A stretch of 64,000 nt of DNA from Paenibacillus sp. XY044 (GCF_002257645.1 NZ_NQMO01000002.1:744001-808000); one strand, 5' to 3'. Counted from the stretch's first letter, positions 52,829 to 61,533 are shown. Translations and numbers: made by a program. Notes: a model not told the origin generated them from the sequence alone.

Positions 52829-53821
52829 ATGGGCTTTATCCGCACACTTCACGGAGACATCGATCCGAAGGAGCTCGGATTTACGTATTCCCACGAGCAT
52901 ATCGTATGCCGTCCGGCCTATTGGCAGGAGCGGGGGGAAGACGATCTGCTGCTGGACGACAAGAAGAAGTCGAAGCTGGACGTGCTGGATTTTAAACGGC
53001 ATGGAGGGCAGTCGATCGTGGACGCGACGGCGGTCGACTATGGCCGGGATGTTCATGCGGTACAGGAGATCGCCCGCGAAACGGGCATCCGGATCGTCGG
53101 GACGGCCGGATTCAACAAAAGCTTTCTGTGGGACGCAGGTATCAAGGAAGAGCTGAAGCCGCTTATCGGGCCCTATGATACTTACGCGCAATGGATCGAG
53201 GCGAAAACGATCAACGAGCTGGCCGATTTCGTCATTCGCGAGGTCGAGGAGGGACTCGAAGGAACGCCGTTCAAGGCGGGCCAGGTCAAATTCGGGACGG
53301 GCTACAACCGCATCACGCCGCTGGAGGAGAAGACGCTTCGGGCCGTGGCGAGGGCTCATCACGAAACGAAAGCTCCCGTCCACTCCCACACGGAGGTCGG
53401 CACGATGGCGCTGGAGCAAATGGAGCTCCTGAGAAGCGAAGGCGTAAACCTGTCTTACTTGAGCCTCGGACACATGGACAGGAATCCGGATCCGTATTAC
53501 CACGAGCAAATCGCCGCAATCGGCGCATTCATGAGCTTTGACGGCATCGGCAAGATCAAATACGCGCCCGAGAGCACGCGGATCGAGCTGATTCTGAACC
53601 TCGTCCGCAAAGGGTACGAGGACCAAATCCTGATCAGCGGGGACACCGCCCGCAAAACCTACTACAAGCATTATGATCACGGTTTGGGTCTGGAATATAT
53701 CATTGCGAAATGGGTGCCCCGTTTCATCGACGAGGCGGACCGAGCGGGGTTTGAAGGCAGTAAGCTGATCGAGAAGTTTTTTGTCACCAACCCGGCCCAT
53801 TGTTTTACGTTCAAAAAATAA
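52829..53821 (+). CDS. phosphotriesterase-family lactonase
   Basis: A 330-aa binuclear-metal amidohydrolase of the PTE/Php family. Ligands are in place: YSHEHI (His 22, His 24), the bridging carboxylated lysine in GQVKFGTG (Lys ~154), VHSHTEVG (His ~187), LGHMDRNPD (His ~215) and ISGDTARK (Asp ~272). Listeria and Bacillus homologues in PTS contexts (Lmo2620, Bh0225) hydrolyse phosphorylated pentonolactones, from memory. It probably opens the phosphorylated lactone made by the upstream PTS. GAGGAGG precedes the ATG. Confidence 0.92.
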   Translation: MGFIRTLHGDIDPKELGFTYSHEHIVCRPAYWQERGEDDLLLDDKKKSKLDVLDFKRHGGQSIVDATAVDYGRDVHAVQEIARETGIRIVGTAGFNKSFLWDAGIKEELKPLIGPYDTYAQWIEAKTINELADFVIREVEEGLEGTPFKAGQVKFGTGYNRITPLEEKTLRAVARAHHETKAPVHSHTEVGTMALEQMELLRSEGVNLSYLSLGHMDRNPDPYYHEQIAAIGAFMSFDGIGKIKYAPESTRIELILNLVRKGYEDQILISGDTARKTYYKHYDHGLGLEYIIAKWVPRFIDEADRAGFEGSKLIEKFFVTNPAHCFTFKK

Positions 53822-53834
53822 GGGAGGCAGGTTC

Positions 53835-54593
53835 ATGAAATTCGAGCACGAAAACTCGGTTGACGTCATGGACAAGATCCGCAAGCACCGCACGGCCATT
53901 CTGCCGGTCGGCGCCGTGGAAGCGCACGGCCCGCATCTGCCGCTCGGCACGGACAATCTGCTTGCCGAGCGGCTCGGGGACAAACTGGCTGCTCGCATCG
54001 GCGGGTTCGTACTGCCGACGCTGCCTTACGGCCAGGTATGGAGCCTGCGCCATTTTCCGGGAAGCATTACCGTGTCCAACGAGGCACTGATCCGGCTCTT
54101 GGCCGATATCGGGGAAAGTCTGTACAACCAAGGCTTCCGCATTCTGGCCATAGTCAACGGCCATTTGGGAAATGCCGTCGCTTTGAAGGAAGCGGCAAGA
54201 GTGCTGTATGACCGGGTGCCGGACCTCAAGGTGTTTTATTTCTTCTACCCCGGAACGAAGGAAGTGACCGCGGAAGTCCGGGAAACCTCCGCGGTTCACG
54301 GCACCTACATGCATGCCGACGAAATCGAAACGTCCTACATGCTTTATTTGGCTGAAGCGCATGTGGACATGGACCGCGCGATCGACGGGAAACCGCAAAT
54401 CCCCGCCGAAGCCGACTGCACTCCCACGCCTTGGGAGGAGATGACCTCTTCGGCGGTGCTCGGCGACGCCACCCGGGCTTCCCGGGAGAAAGGCGAGAAG
54501 ATCATCGAACGCAGCCTGGACGCGATGGCGGACATGGTGCTGAAGGCCAGAAGGAAGCTGGATCTTGGAGCGAAGGGGGAGGAATCATGCTGA
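53835..54593 (+). CDS. creatininase-family amidohydrolase
   Basis: A 252-aa enzyme of the creatininase/MftE group. Metal-binding motifs are VGAVEAHGPHLPLGTD and VNGHLGNAVAL, with VHGTYMHADEIETS further on. Members split cyclic or linear amides or act on lactone-like rings. It lies 13 nt after the lactonase gene and overlaps the SIS gene, so it belongs to the same pathway. Its reaction here is unknown. Confidence 0.9.
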   Translation: MKFEHENSVDVMDKIRKHRTAILPVGAVEAHGPHLPLGTDNLLAERLGDKLAARIGGFVLPTLPYGQVWSLRHFPGSITVSNEALIRLLADIGESLYNQGFRILAIVNGHLGNAVALKEAARVLYDRVPDLKVFYFFYPGTKEVTAEVRETSAVHGTYMHADEIETSYMLYLAEAHVDMDRAIDGKPQIPAEADCTPTPWEEMTSSAVLGDATRASREKGEKIIERSLDAMADMVLKARRKLDLGAKGEESC

Positions 54594-55324
54594 TGAACGC
54601 GTATTTCAATATTATCGGCGAGCTGCTGCACAAAGTTCGGACGAAGCAGGCGGAGGAGATTCACCGCGCTGCCGTCAAGGTTGCGGAGTGCATTGAGCAG
54701 GGAGGCATCATCCATTTATTCGGCTGCGGGCATTCGCACATTCTCACCGAAGAAGTATTCTACCGGGCTGGCGGGCTCGCGCCCATCCGTCCCATTTTTG
54801 TGGAGAAGCTAATGCTGCATGAAGGCGCAGTGCGCTCCTCCGAACTGGAGCGGCAGAATGAGCTCGCGGAAGGCTTCATGCGGGAGCAGGATATCCGGGA
54901 AGGGGAAGTGGTATTCGTGCTGTCTACCTCCGGACGCAATCCGGTACCGGTGGATGTTGCGCTTATGGCCGGGCAGAAAGGCGCCTTTACTATCGGCGTG
55001 ACCTCCCTGGCGTACTCCAAAAGCCAGCCATCCCGCCATAAGAGCGGCCGGCACCTGGCCGACGCCGTCGATCTGGTCATCGATAACTTCTCCGTCAAGG
55101 GGGATGCGGTGCTTCGGCATCCGGGCATGGAGGTCGCGTTTGCGCCCAGCTCGACGGTGATCGGAGCGGCGATTCTGAACGCCGTATTCGCGGAAGCGAT
55201 CGGGATCATGATCGACAAGGGACTTACGCCGCCGGTGTTCTTAAGCGGCAACATCGACGGGGCCGACGCCCATAACGAGGCATTGATCGAAGCTTACAAG
55301 GGCCGGATCGCGCTGCTGGCGTGA
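54587..55324 (+). CDS. SIS-domain phosphosugar-binding protein (UPF0309-like)
   Basis: A 245-aa protein with one SIS domain: HLFGCGHSHILTEEVFYRAGG, then VLSTSGRNPVPVDVAL and HNEALIEAYKG. SIS domains bind or isomerise phosphosugars. The ATG at 54587 overlaps the creatininase stop; ATG 54593 is an alternative. Function in the pathway is probably aldose/ketose-phosphate isomerisation; this is inference. Confidence 0.87.
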   Translation: MLMNAYFNIIGELLHKVRTKQAEEIHRAAVKVAECIEQGGIIHLFGCGHSHILTEEVFYRAGGLAPIRPIFVEKLMLHEGAVRSSELERQNELAEGFMREQDIREGEVVFVLSTSGRNPVPVDVALMAGQKGAFTIGVTSLAYSKSQPSRHKSGRHLADAVDLVIDNFSVKGDAVLRHPGMEVAFAPSSTVIGAAILNAVFAEAIGIMIDKGLTPPVFLSGNIDGADAHNEALIEAYKGRIALLA

Positions 55325-55350
55325 CCGGCTGTATGAAGGGGAGGAGCAAC

Positions 55351-55620
55351 ATGATTACACAAACGGTTACCATACGAAACAAGCAGGGCTTTCATGTGCG
55401 GCCGGCCCAGCAGTTTGCGGACCGGGCGGGGCAGTATGAAGCGCAGGTGACGGTTGTTACGGAGGACGGGCGCCGGGCCGACGGCAAAAGCATGCTGGAG
55501 CTGATGACGCTGGGGCTCGAAGCAGGATCGGTCGTGACGATCGAGGCCGCCGGACCGGGGGACGAAGAAGCGGTTCGCGCTTTGGCGGAGCTCGTGGACG
55601 GCAAGTTCGGTGAGGAATAA
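55351..55620 (+). CDS. HPr-family phosphocarrier, operon-specific
   Basis: An 89-aa HPr. The active histidine is His ~15 in QGFHVRPA. A serine aligned with the regulatory Ser46 of Bacillus HPr is kept (GKSMLELMTLG, Ser ~47), so HPr kinase control is possible. GGGGAGGAG precedes ATG 55351. Its stop overlaps the Enzyme I start (TAATG). An extra HPr inside a sugar operon is unusual. Confidence 0.92.
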   Translation: MITQTVTIRNKQGFHVRPAQQFADRAGQYEAQVTVVTEDGRRADGKSMLELMTLGLEAGSVVTIEAAGPGDEEAVRALAELVDGKFGEE

Positions 55621-57374
55621 TGGACACGCTCTATCTTCAAGGCATCGGCGTGTCGGAAGGCGTGCAAATGGCGCCGGCTTTCATCTATCGGCGGGATGCG
55701 GCCGGACGTGCGCCGGCTCCAGCAGAGCTGCCCGCCGGTCCGGAGGCGATTCGGGCTGAGCTCGCCAGGCTGGGCGAGGCGAAACGCCGGTGCGCCCGGC
55801 AGCTGGAGGACCTGGCGGCCAAGGCGGCGGAGACCATCGGCGAAGACCAGGCCGGGATCGTGACGGGTCAGCGCAGGCTGCTGGAGGATCCGGTCTTCTA
55901 TCCGAAGATGGAGGCCTGGGTGCAGGAGCAGCGGGTGCCCGCGGAGCAGGCCGTTGCCGGCATCGTGGATCAGGTGGCCGGCGTGTTCGAGGCCATGAGC
56001 AATGATTACATGAAAGAGCGGGCTGCGGATATCCGCGACATCGGCGGGCGCTTGCTGGACGCTCTGGCGGCGAAGGAGGACCGCGGGTTATCCGCTATTA
56101 CGGAGCGGGTCATTCTCGTGGCGGACGACTTGGCGCCGTCGGACACGATCCAGCTGGACCCGGCGCGGGTGGTAGGGCTGGTCACCCGTGCCGGCGGAGC
56201 GACGTCGCACACGGCGATCCTGGCGCGCTCGCTCGGCATTGCCGCCGTCGTCGGCGCGGGCGGCGCCATCGACGGCATCGCGGACGGCGATCTGATCGCC
56301 GTCGACGGGACGGCCGGACGCTGCATCGTCCGGCCCAGCGAGGCGGAGGCGGAGCAGAGCCGCCTCCGGATGGAGGAGGGCGAGCGGGAGCGTGCTGCGC
56401 TCGCCCTCTACGCCGCGCGTCCGGCGGTGACCGCCGACGGGACGCGCGTGGAACTGGCGGCCAACATCGGGACGGCCGCCGAAGCGCATGCCGCCGCCGC
56501 GCAGGGCGCCGGCGGTGTGGGGCTGTTCCGCACGGAGTTTCTGTTCATGAACGCCCCGGCCATGCCGGGCGAGGAGGAGCAGTTCCGTGCGTACCGGGAG
56601 GCGGCGGCCGCCATGGAAGGCCACCCCGTGATCATCCGCACGATGGACATCGGCGGAGATAAGGCGCTTCCGTATTTGGATTTGCCGCGGGAGGACAATC
56701 CGTTCCTCGGCTACCGGGCGATCCGGATCGGTCTTGGCAGCCGGGATCTCCTGAAGGTTCAGCTGCGGGCGGTGCTGCGGGCAAGTGCATTCGGAAACGT
56801 CAAGGTCATGTTCCCAATGATTTCCGGGCTGCAGGAGTGGCGTGAAGCTAAGGCGGTGCTGGAAGAAGCGAAGGAAGAACTGCGGCTCAGCGGGTCGGCA
56901 TTCGACGAGCGCACCGAGGCAGGAATCATGGTTGAGGTGCCGTCGGCAGCCGTCATGGCAGGGGCGTTTGCCCGTGAGGTCGATTTCTTCAGCATCGGTA
57001 CGAACGATCTGGTTCAGTACACGCTGGCCGTGGACAGGATGAACGACAAGGTCGCATACCTGTACGATTATTTCCACCCGGCCGTGCTGCAGCTGATCCG
57101 CCAGGTCATCGAAGCTTCCCATCAGGCGGGCAAATGGACCGGTATGTGCGGCGGGATGGCCGGTGATCCGCTGGCCGCTCCGCTCCTGCTTGGGCTCGGC
57201 CTGGACGAGTGGAGCATGGAGGCCGGCAGGCTGGGCGCCATCAAGAAAGAGCTGTCGGTTCTCGACCGGGAAGCCTGCCGTTCGCTGGCTGAGAACGTTC
57301 TGGCGCTGGATACGCCACAGGCGGTCCGGCAGGCGCTTGAAGATTTTCGTCGCGCCACCGGACTTACACTTTAG
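55620..57374 (+). CDS. ptsP: phosphoenolpyruvate-protein phosphotransferase (Enzyme I), operon-specific
   Basis: A 584-aa Enzyme I. The phosphohistidine is His ~197 in AGGATSHTAILAR. The PEP-binding barrel has GVGLFRTEFLFMN, RTMDIGGDKALPYL, MFPMISGL, FSIGTNDLVQYT and GMCGGMAGDP. It takes phosphate from PEP and gives it to the HPr next door. It is the last gene of the operon; together with HPr, EIIA, EIIB and EIIC it completes a private phosphorelay. The gene is GC-richer than its surroundings, with long runs of Ala, Arg and Glu. Confidence 0.95.
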   Translation: MDTLYLQGIGVSEGVQMAPAFIYRRDAAGRAPAPAELPAGPEAIRAELARLGEAKRRCARQLEDLAAKAAETIGEDQAGIVTGQRRLLEDPVFYPKMEAWVQEQRVPAEQAVAGIVDQVAGVFEAMSNDYMKERAADIRDIGGRLLDALAAKEDRGLSAITERVILVADDLAPSDTIQLDPARVVGLVTRAGGATSHTAILARSLGIAAVVGAGGAIDGIADGDLIAVDGTAGRCIVRPSEAEAEQSRLRMEEGERERAALALYAARPAVTADGTRVELAANIGTAAEAHAAAAQGAGGVGLFRTEFLFMNAPAMPGEEEQFRAYREAAAAMEGHPVIIRTMDIGGDKALPYLDLPREDNPFLGYRAIRIGLGSRDLLKVQLRAVLRASAFGNVKVMFPMISGLQEWREAKAVLEEAKEELRLSGSAFDERTEAGIMVEVPSAAVMAGAFAREVDFFSIGTNDLVQYTLAVDRMNDKVAYLYDYFHPAVLQLIRQVIEASHQAGKWTGMCGGMAGDPLAAPLLLGLGLDEWSMEAGRLGAIKKELSVLDREACRSLAENVLALDTPQAVRQALEDFRRATGLTL

Positions 57375-57416
57375 AGTTATCGCTTCGCTTAGGTATACGA
57401 TCACTGGAAATCACGT

Positions 57417-57461
57417 GAAAAGGCAGAGGATTCTCTCGCAGGAGAATGCTCTGCCTTTTTT
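57417..57461 (+). terminator. Rho-independent terminator of the PTS operon
   Basis: AAAAGGCAGAG-ATTCTC / GAGAAT-CTCTGCCTTTTTT stem. Its right T run is also the end of the dispersed repeat copy 2. Confidence 0.88.
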
Positions 57462-57512
57462 GAAGAGACCAGAAAGTATAAGGTTCGGAGCTTCTGCTTC
57501 CTGATCTCGCAA
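57454..57512 (-). repeat. dispersed structured repeat, copy 2
   Basis: Inverted copy of the element at 31960-32018, same length, ~45 of 59 identical. In this copy GAGATCAG pairs with CTGGTCTC through a G-T wobble, keeping the outer stem. Weak similarity extends to ~57534. Confidence 0.6.
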
Positions 57513-57563
57513 CAAAAACTTCCTTTAGACGCGGTGATCCGGATTCAATGCAAATGGGTGCCG

Positions 57564-58319
57564 TTATATTTTGCGCACCGGCCACAGCAGCACATCAAGC
57601 CTCGGGGTATACGTCAGCAGCGTCGGCTCCGGGTCATGGACCAGGCCGAACGAGGGCGTCAGGCTGTTCTCCTCGATCCACAGTCCGGCATCCTGCAACG
57701 GCCAGGGGAGGTGATGGATCTCCCCGATATGGAGCCGCCCGTCGGAGTCGGCGGAATACAGACAGTACCGCTCGGTCAGCCAATGGACCAAGGTTCCGGG
57801 TTCGGCATGGTAGACCTTCGGGTTTATCGCGCGGTATCGGCTTTTCCATACTGCCGGGGACGTTTCATTCCCGTGATCCCTCTCGCTAAAATAATGGATG
57901 AATCCCTCTAGATGGTTCGTTCGCATTCGGGCATAGCGGTAGGGCAGGTGCGCCAGCATGCGGGCACCCGCGACCGCAAGCGGATTCGAGGCTTCCAGCG
58001 TCAGAAACCAAACGCCGGGTTTTCCGTTGCAGCTTACGTACGTTCTAACGTTCAGCTCAAGGAATTTCCGAGTCCCTGGTACGGGCGGCAGGCCGCGGAA
58101 GCGCAGCGGATCCAGCAGAAACGGGGCGACGGTGATCCACGGCCTTCCTTCCCACCGCTCAAGTTCAAGGCCAGCGGGAATATAGGGAAGCAGGCTGTCT
58201 TCATCTACCGGCCAATGGGCGAAAAGAAGGTCGTTCCATCCCTGCATCATAACCCAGGGCCCGTCTGGAAGGGGCATAGGACGATGGCTCGTTTGCCCTA
58301 GGATGTCGCGGTTTTTCAT
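57564..58319 (-). CDS. DUF2071 (YqjF-like) protein
   Basis: A 251-aa protein of the DUF2071/YqjF family: MQGWNDLLFAHWPVDEDSL, then PFLLDPLRFRGLPPVPGT and YYxE-like ERYCLYSADSDG. Function is not known; the fold is related to acetoacetate decarboxylase. GAGGAG precedes ATG 58319. Confidence 0.88.
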   Translation of the reverse strand: MKNRDILGQTSHRPMPLPDGPWVMMQGWNDLLFAHWPVDEDSLLPYIPAGLELERWEGRPWITVAPFLLDPLRFRGLPPVPGTRKFLELNVRTYVSCNGKPGVWFLTLEASNPLAVAGARMLAHLPYRYARMRTNHLEGFIHYFSERDHGNETSPAVWKSRYRAINPKVYHAEPGTLVHWLTERYCLYSADSDGRLHIGEIHHLPWPLQDAGLWIEENSLTPSFGLVHDPEPTLLTYTPRLDVLLWPVRKI

Positions 58320-58462
58320 GGCTCTCTCCTCTCGGTTGTTTGGATACGGGTTACGTATCGTTATTACCCATCTATGCACAAAGATCATGTTTCATATCCT
58401 GGGGCACGGGTAAGTAATGACTGCAAGCGTAACACTCAAAACCCTAGAAGGAGTGATTCGAA

Positions 58463-58807
58463 GTGGCAAATAACAAGAATAACCGCAAGATGACCGTCGA
58501 AGAAGCCGGACGTATGGGTGGCGAGAAAACCGCCAAAACGCATGACCGGGAATTTTATCAGGAGATTGGCAGAAAAGGTGGCGAAGCGACGGCGGAATCC
58601 CATGACCGTGATTTCTATGAGGACATCGGCCGCAAGGGCGGCGAAGCGACATCGGATTCCCACGACCGTAATTTTTATCAGGAAATCGGCCGGCAAGGCG
58701 GCGATGCGAGAAGCGATAACGATGGAGGCGGCGATGGCAAAATGAGCCGCGAGGAAGCAGGCCGCAGGGGCGGAGAAGCCCGGGCCCGTCAAAGAGACAA
58801 CTCGTAA
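58463..58807 (+). CDS. KGG-repeat stress protein (GsiB-like)
   Basis: A 114-aa very hydrophilic, disordered protein. Three tandem ~20-residue units repeat the theme HDR-FY-EIGRKGGEAT, preceded and followed by EEAGRMGGE and EEAGRRGGEARA. Such KGG repeats occur in GsiB and other general-stress and desiccation proteins. GTG start with AAGGAG 7 nt upstream. No partner gene. Confidence 0.9.
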   Translation: MANNKNNRKMTVEEAGRMGGEKTAKTHDREFYQEIGRKGGEATAESHDRDFYEDIGRKGGEATSDSHDRNFYQEIGRQGGDARSDNDGGGDGKMSREEAGRRGGEARARQRDNS

Positions 58808-58834
58808 TCAGGCGATACGATAGATGAACCAAAA

Positions 58835-58870
58835 AAGAAAGGACCTTCCTTCGGGGAGGTCCTTTCTTCT
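58835..58870. terminator. bidirectional terminator between KGG and FAD oxidoreductase genes
   Basis: AAGAAAGGACCT / AGGTCCTTTCTT stem with A and T flanks, between convergent genes. Confidence 0.88.
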
Positions 58871-58883
58871 TGCGAGTTTCGCC

Positions 58884-60161
58884 TCAATCCCGGCCCGCGG
58901 CTTGCAGACCGGCAAGTTTGGCGCTTGTCATGGCGGTATCGGCCAGCCGCCCTTCGCGGCCCACCCAATCGCCGGCAACGTACAGTCCTTGAATTTCCGG
59001 AACGGCCGGACCCGGCGCGGGAGCGTCCCCGTTTCGCAGGGCAGTTCGGGAAGCGTGAGCGGCCAGCAGATTCGGTGAGAAACGGATGACGGCGGCCTCC
59101 TGCTCCCATCCCGGCTGAATCGCCTCAAGCCTTTCCTTCAGGCGCATTTGGATCTCCTCGGGATGGCGGGAAGGACTGAAGCCGTGGTATGTCATGACAT
59201 GGATCACTTGGGATCCGTCCTCCGTGAGCGGGATCGCTGCCGAATGGTTCGAATAATAGAACGGCTCATCCAATCCGAGAACAAATGCCCGATCTGGATG
59301 GGGGACCCGTTTCAAGGCGACGTCCAGGCAGGAAACGTACAGCGGCTGCGCCTGCTCCTTCCATGCTTCTAGCGAATGGCTGTGCGAACCGGAACCCCCG
59401 AGCCATCTGCTGACCGCATCCGGTCCGGCCGCGGCGATCACGCTGCTTGCTTTGAGGAGAGTCCCTTCGGACAGAAGGATGCCGGTGACCGCTCCTTGCT
59501 CGTGCAAAATTTGGGCGGCTTCGGCGCCTGCGGCGATGACGACGCCGGCGCGGACGGCTTCCCGCTGCAGGCTGTCGATGACCGTCTGCCAGCCCCCAAG
59601 CACATACCGGACGCCTTGGCTGGCGAGCTGGCCTTGTTCCAGGACGTAGCCTGCGCTTAACTGCTCCATGTCGTCATCGTAGGCCCACTGTCTGCACATG
59701 GCATAAAAGAATTGGCGGACGCGATCCGAGCGGACATGCTGGAGCGCCCATTCCTGAATGCTGATCGAGCGAATCGGTGACGCTTCGATCTCGTTCAGGC
59801 CTCCCATGAGCGTGCTCCATTCCGTCTGCTCTTCGAGATTCAGCTCCTCGGTGGCATGGATCAGCCGCCCATCCAAAATTCCGTACATTGCATTTTTCGT
59901 CCCGTTGCCCAAGGAAGGTTTGCAGCCGAGCTCTTCCAAAATCCGCAGCACCGCGCTTCCTTCGTACATGGCACGGGGGCCGTAATTAAACAGGGCGCCG
60001 CCGATTTTGGCGGTTTGGGCCATGCCGCCGAGGCGGCTGTCTTTTTCAAGCAGTACGACGGATCGTCCAGCCCGTGCCGCATAGATTGCGGCGGTCAGGC
60101 CGGTCAGCCCTCCGCCGATCACGGCAATATCATAAAATTGGTGTTCAATGGTCATGTTCAT
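58884..60161 (-). CDS. FAD-dependent amine oxidase/phytoene-desaturase-like oxidoreductase
   Basis: A 425-aa flavoprotein. The N-terminal Rossmann motif is IAVIGGGLTGLTAAIYAARAG with the acidic LLEKDSRLGG; the C-terminal FAD motif is LYVAGDWVGREG. It resembles protoporphyrinogen oxidase- and CrtI-like enzymes; no carotenoid or haem genes are nearby. GAGGGGAG precedes ATG 60161. Two related dyads cover its promoter. Confidence 0.85.
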   Translation of the reverse strand: MNMTIEHQFYDIAVIGGGLTGLTAAIYAARAGRSVVLLEKDSRLGGMAQTAKIGGALFNYGPRAMYEGSAVLRILEELGCKPSLGNGTKNAMYGILDGRLIHATEELNLEEQTEWSTLMGGLNEIEASPIRSISIQEWALQHVRSDRVRQFFYAMCRQWAYDDDMEQLSAGYVLEQGQLASQGVRYVLGGWQTVIDSLQREAVRAGVVIAAGAEAAQILHEQGAVTGILLSEGTLLKASSVIAAAGPDAVSRWLGGSGSHSHSLEAWKEQAQPLYVSCLDVALKRVPHPDRAFVLGLDEPFYYSNHSAAIPLTEDGSQVIHVMTYHGFSPSRHPEEIQMRLKERLEAIQPGWEQEAAVIRFSPNLLAAHASRTALRNGDAPAPGPAVPEIQGLYVAGDWVGREGRLADTAMTSAKLAGLQAAGRD

Positions 60162-60183
60162 GTGAGACGCTCCCCTCATATAT

Positions 60184-60233
60184 GTTACCAATTAGTCACA
60201 TATAATATATGTTACTACATGGTAACGTGTCAA
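60184..60233 (-). promoter_or_regulatory. promoter and twin dyads of the FAD oxidoreductase gene
   Basis: Minus-strand TTGACA (60233-60228), 18-nt spacer, TATATT (60209-60204). GTTACTACATGGTAAC (60211-60226) fills the spacer and GTTACCAATTAGTCAC (60184-60199) lies just downstream; both share GTTAC-N6-GTAAC-type arms. Confidence 0.65.
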
Positions 60234-60268
60234 TAGACTAAACAACATTTTATTTGCTCGCAGCGGGT

Positions 60269-60454
60269 ATGAGGGATACGCTCGGCACTTCCTTTGTCGA
60301 GCCTGCGGACGGGCTGGAAGAAGAGGCGGAAACGAGTCGTTTCCATGCGCCGGAGACGGCGGCGATCAGTGAGATTTTAAGCCAGCTGCAGCGGCTGGAG
60401 GAGAGAGATCTGCGTAAGGTGAGGGATATGATTCAGCTTATGTTTTTTGAGTGA
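60269..60454 (+). CDS. short hypothetical protein, possible regulator remnant
   Basis: A 61-aa frame ending SEILSQLQRLEERDLRKVRDM and LMFFE, an amphipathic helical tail like the C-terminus of some helix-turn-helix regulators. No ribosome site precedes the ATG and no DNA-binding part is present. It stands where the repressor for the neighbouring twin dyads might have been, so it may be a gene fragment. Low certainty. Confidence 0.35.
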   Translation: MRDTLGTSFVEPADGLEEEAETSRFHAPETAAISEILSQLQRLEERDLRKVRDMIQLMFFE

Positions 60455-60502
60455 CACTGCCTGGAGGAGGGAAGAAGATGGAAGCGAGAACGTTCCTTTA
60501 CG

Positions 60503-60538
60503 ATAAAAAGCCCTGCTTCCAGGAATGGAAGAGGGCTT
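60503..60538 (-). terminator. terminator of the lasso peptide operon
   Basis: On the minus strand AAGCCC-TCTTCCA / TGGAAGC-GGGCTT followed by five T, 44 nt after the kinase stop. Confidence 0.85.
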
Positions 60539-60581
60539 GGTCATGGAGCCGCATTGCCATATCCGTTAAGAACATGGTCAC

Positions 60582-61493
60582 TCAGCCACCAATTACGTCC
60601 AGAACTATCTCGGTCAATCTTGTGATCGTGTGCTGATTCAGGGGGCGCTGCAGCTGATACATGTCAACCGATCCCGACAGCCGGGTGGTACAATCAAAAT
60701 GCCACGGGGTCAGACCGCTCTCCGCGAGAAGCGAGTTGCGGTAGGTATGGCGGTAGAGAAGCGGCAGGCGCTCCAAGCCGCCGATTTCCCGAATCTCGGG
60801 CTGCTCGCAGTCCGTTTTGACCAGCTCAAACACGCCGGCTAGCGGAATCGGGTCGGATGCAAACTTGGAGAGAACCGGGACCGCATACTTCGTTTCCCGG
60901 TCGAACAGAGGACGGAGAGCGCCCGCGTCCATGCCAAAAGCGTCAAGGCTGTCCTGCCATAGCTTTTGCTGCGGATAAGCCGGCTCCACCTGTGGATTGT
61001 GCTGCGAATCCATCGTGACCGCGATGACGTCGTCGGTCAGCAGCTCGCAGCCCCGCTGCAGCAGGGCGGATGCCAGCGTGGACTTGCCTTGTCCGGAATT
61101 GCCTACCAGTGCGTAAGCCTTGCCGTTCATGACGACCGCGCTTCCGTGCAGGGGCAAAATCCTTCTCTGCATCAGAATGGCCCCTATGCAGGTTCCGAGG
61201 ACATACAGCCGGATGTGATCCTCGTCCGCATCTGCATCCGGTGAGACGTAAATCCGGGTTCCGTTCTCTGCGCTGAACACAGCCAGTTCCGGAATACGGA
61301 ACATCACCTTCTGCTCGTTTACGGCGAATTTGTTGACGAGCGTTCCCTGCCGCGACCAGGTTTCGGCAAGATCAGCAAAACCGATCCGTACCTGGATATC
61401 TTGGCCGAAATGCTCGATTGGCCGGAGCTCGGGTAGCGGGATTTCACTTTCTATCGTAAGCCCGAAGGCTGTATATATCGCTGGTTTGATCAT
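60582..61493 (-). CDS. HPr kinase/phosphorylase-like lasso peptide kinase
   Basis: A 303-aa protein with an HPr-kinase-type catalytic core in its C-terminal two thirds: RILPLHGSAVVMNGKAYALVG leads into the Walker A loop GNSGQGKST, followed by CELLTDDVIAVT. In paeninodin-type clusters the homologue (PadeK/ThcoK) phosphorylates the C-terminal serine of the lasso precursor. The precursor here ends in serine, which fits. ATG 61493 follows GCGGAG; longer in-frame starts overlap the intercistronic hairpin. It is the last gene of the operon. Confidence 0.9.
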   Translation of the reverse strand: MIKPAIYTAFGLTIESEIPLPELRPIEHFGQDIQVRIGFADLAETWSRQGTLVNKFAVNEQKVMFRIPELAVFSAENGTRIYVSPDADADEDHIRLYVLGTCIGAILMQRRILPLHGSAVVMNGKAYALVGNSGQGKSTLASALLQRGCELLTDDVIAVTMDSQHNPQVEPAYPQQKLWQDSLDAFGMDAGALRPLFDRETKYAVPVLSKFASDPIPLAGVFELVKTDCEQPEIREIGGLERLPLLYRHTYRNSLLAESGLTPWHFDCTTRLSGSVDMYQLQRPLNQHTITRLTEIVLDVIGG

Positions 61494-61533
61494 ATATTTT
61501 CTCCGCTTCGTCAGAAGAATGTGGATATAAGAA

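Noticed and set aside
52436..53998. 520-codon antisense frame over EIIC and the lactonase gene
   Set aside because: Crosses three well-supported genes on the opposite strand and shows no domain.
58518..58745. tandem repeats of ~60 bp considered as a CRISPR or satellite array
   Set aside because: The repeats are in frame and encode the KGG motif units of a GsiB-like protein; no spacers.
60481..60636. short plus-strand frame with a GGAGGAGGG site
   Set aside because: It runs through the terminator of the lasso operon and into the kinase gene; the protein has no family features. The ribosome-like site alone is not enough.
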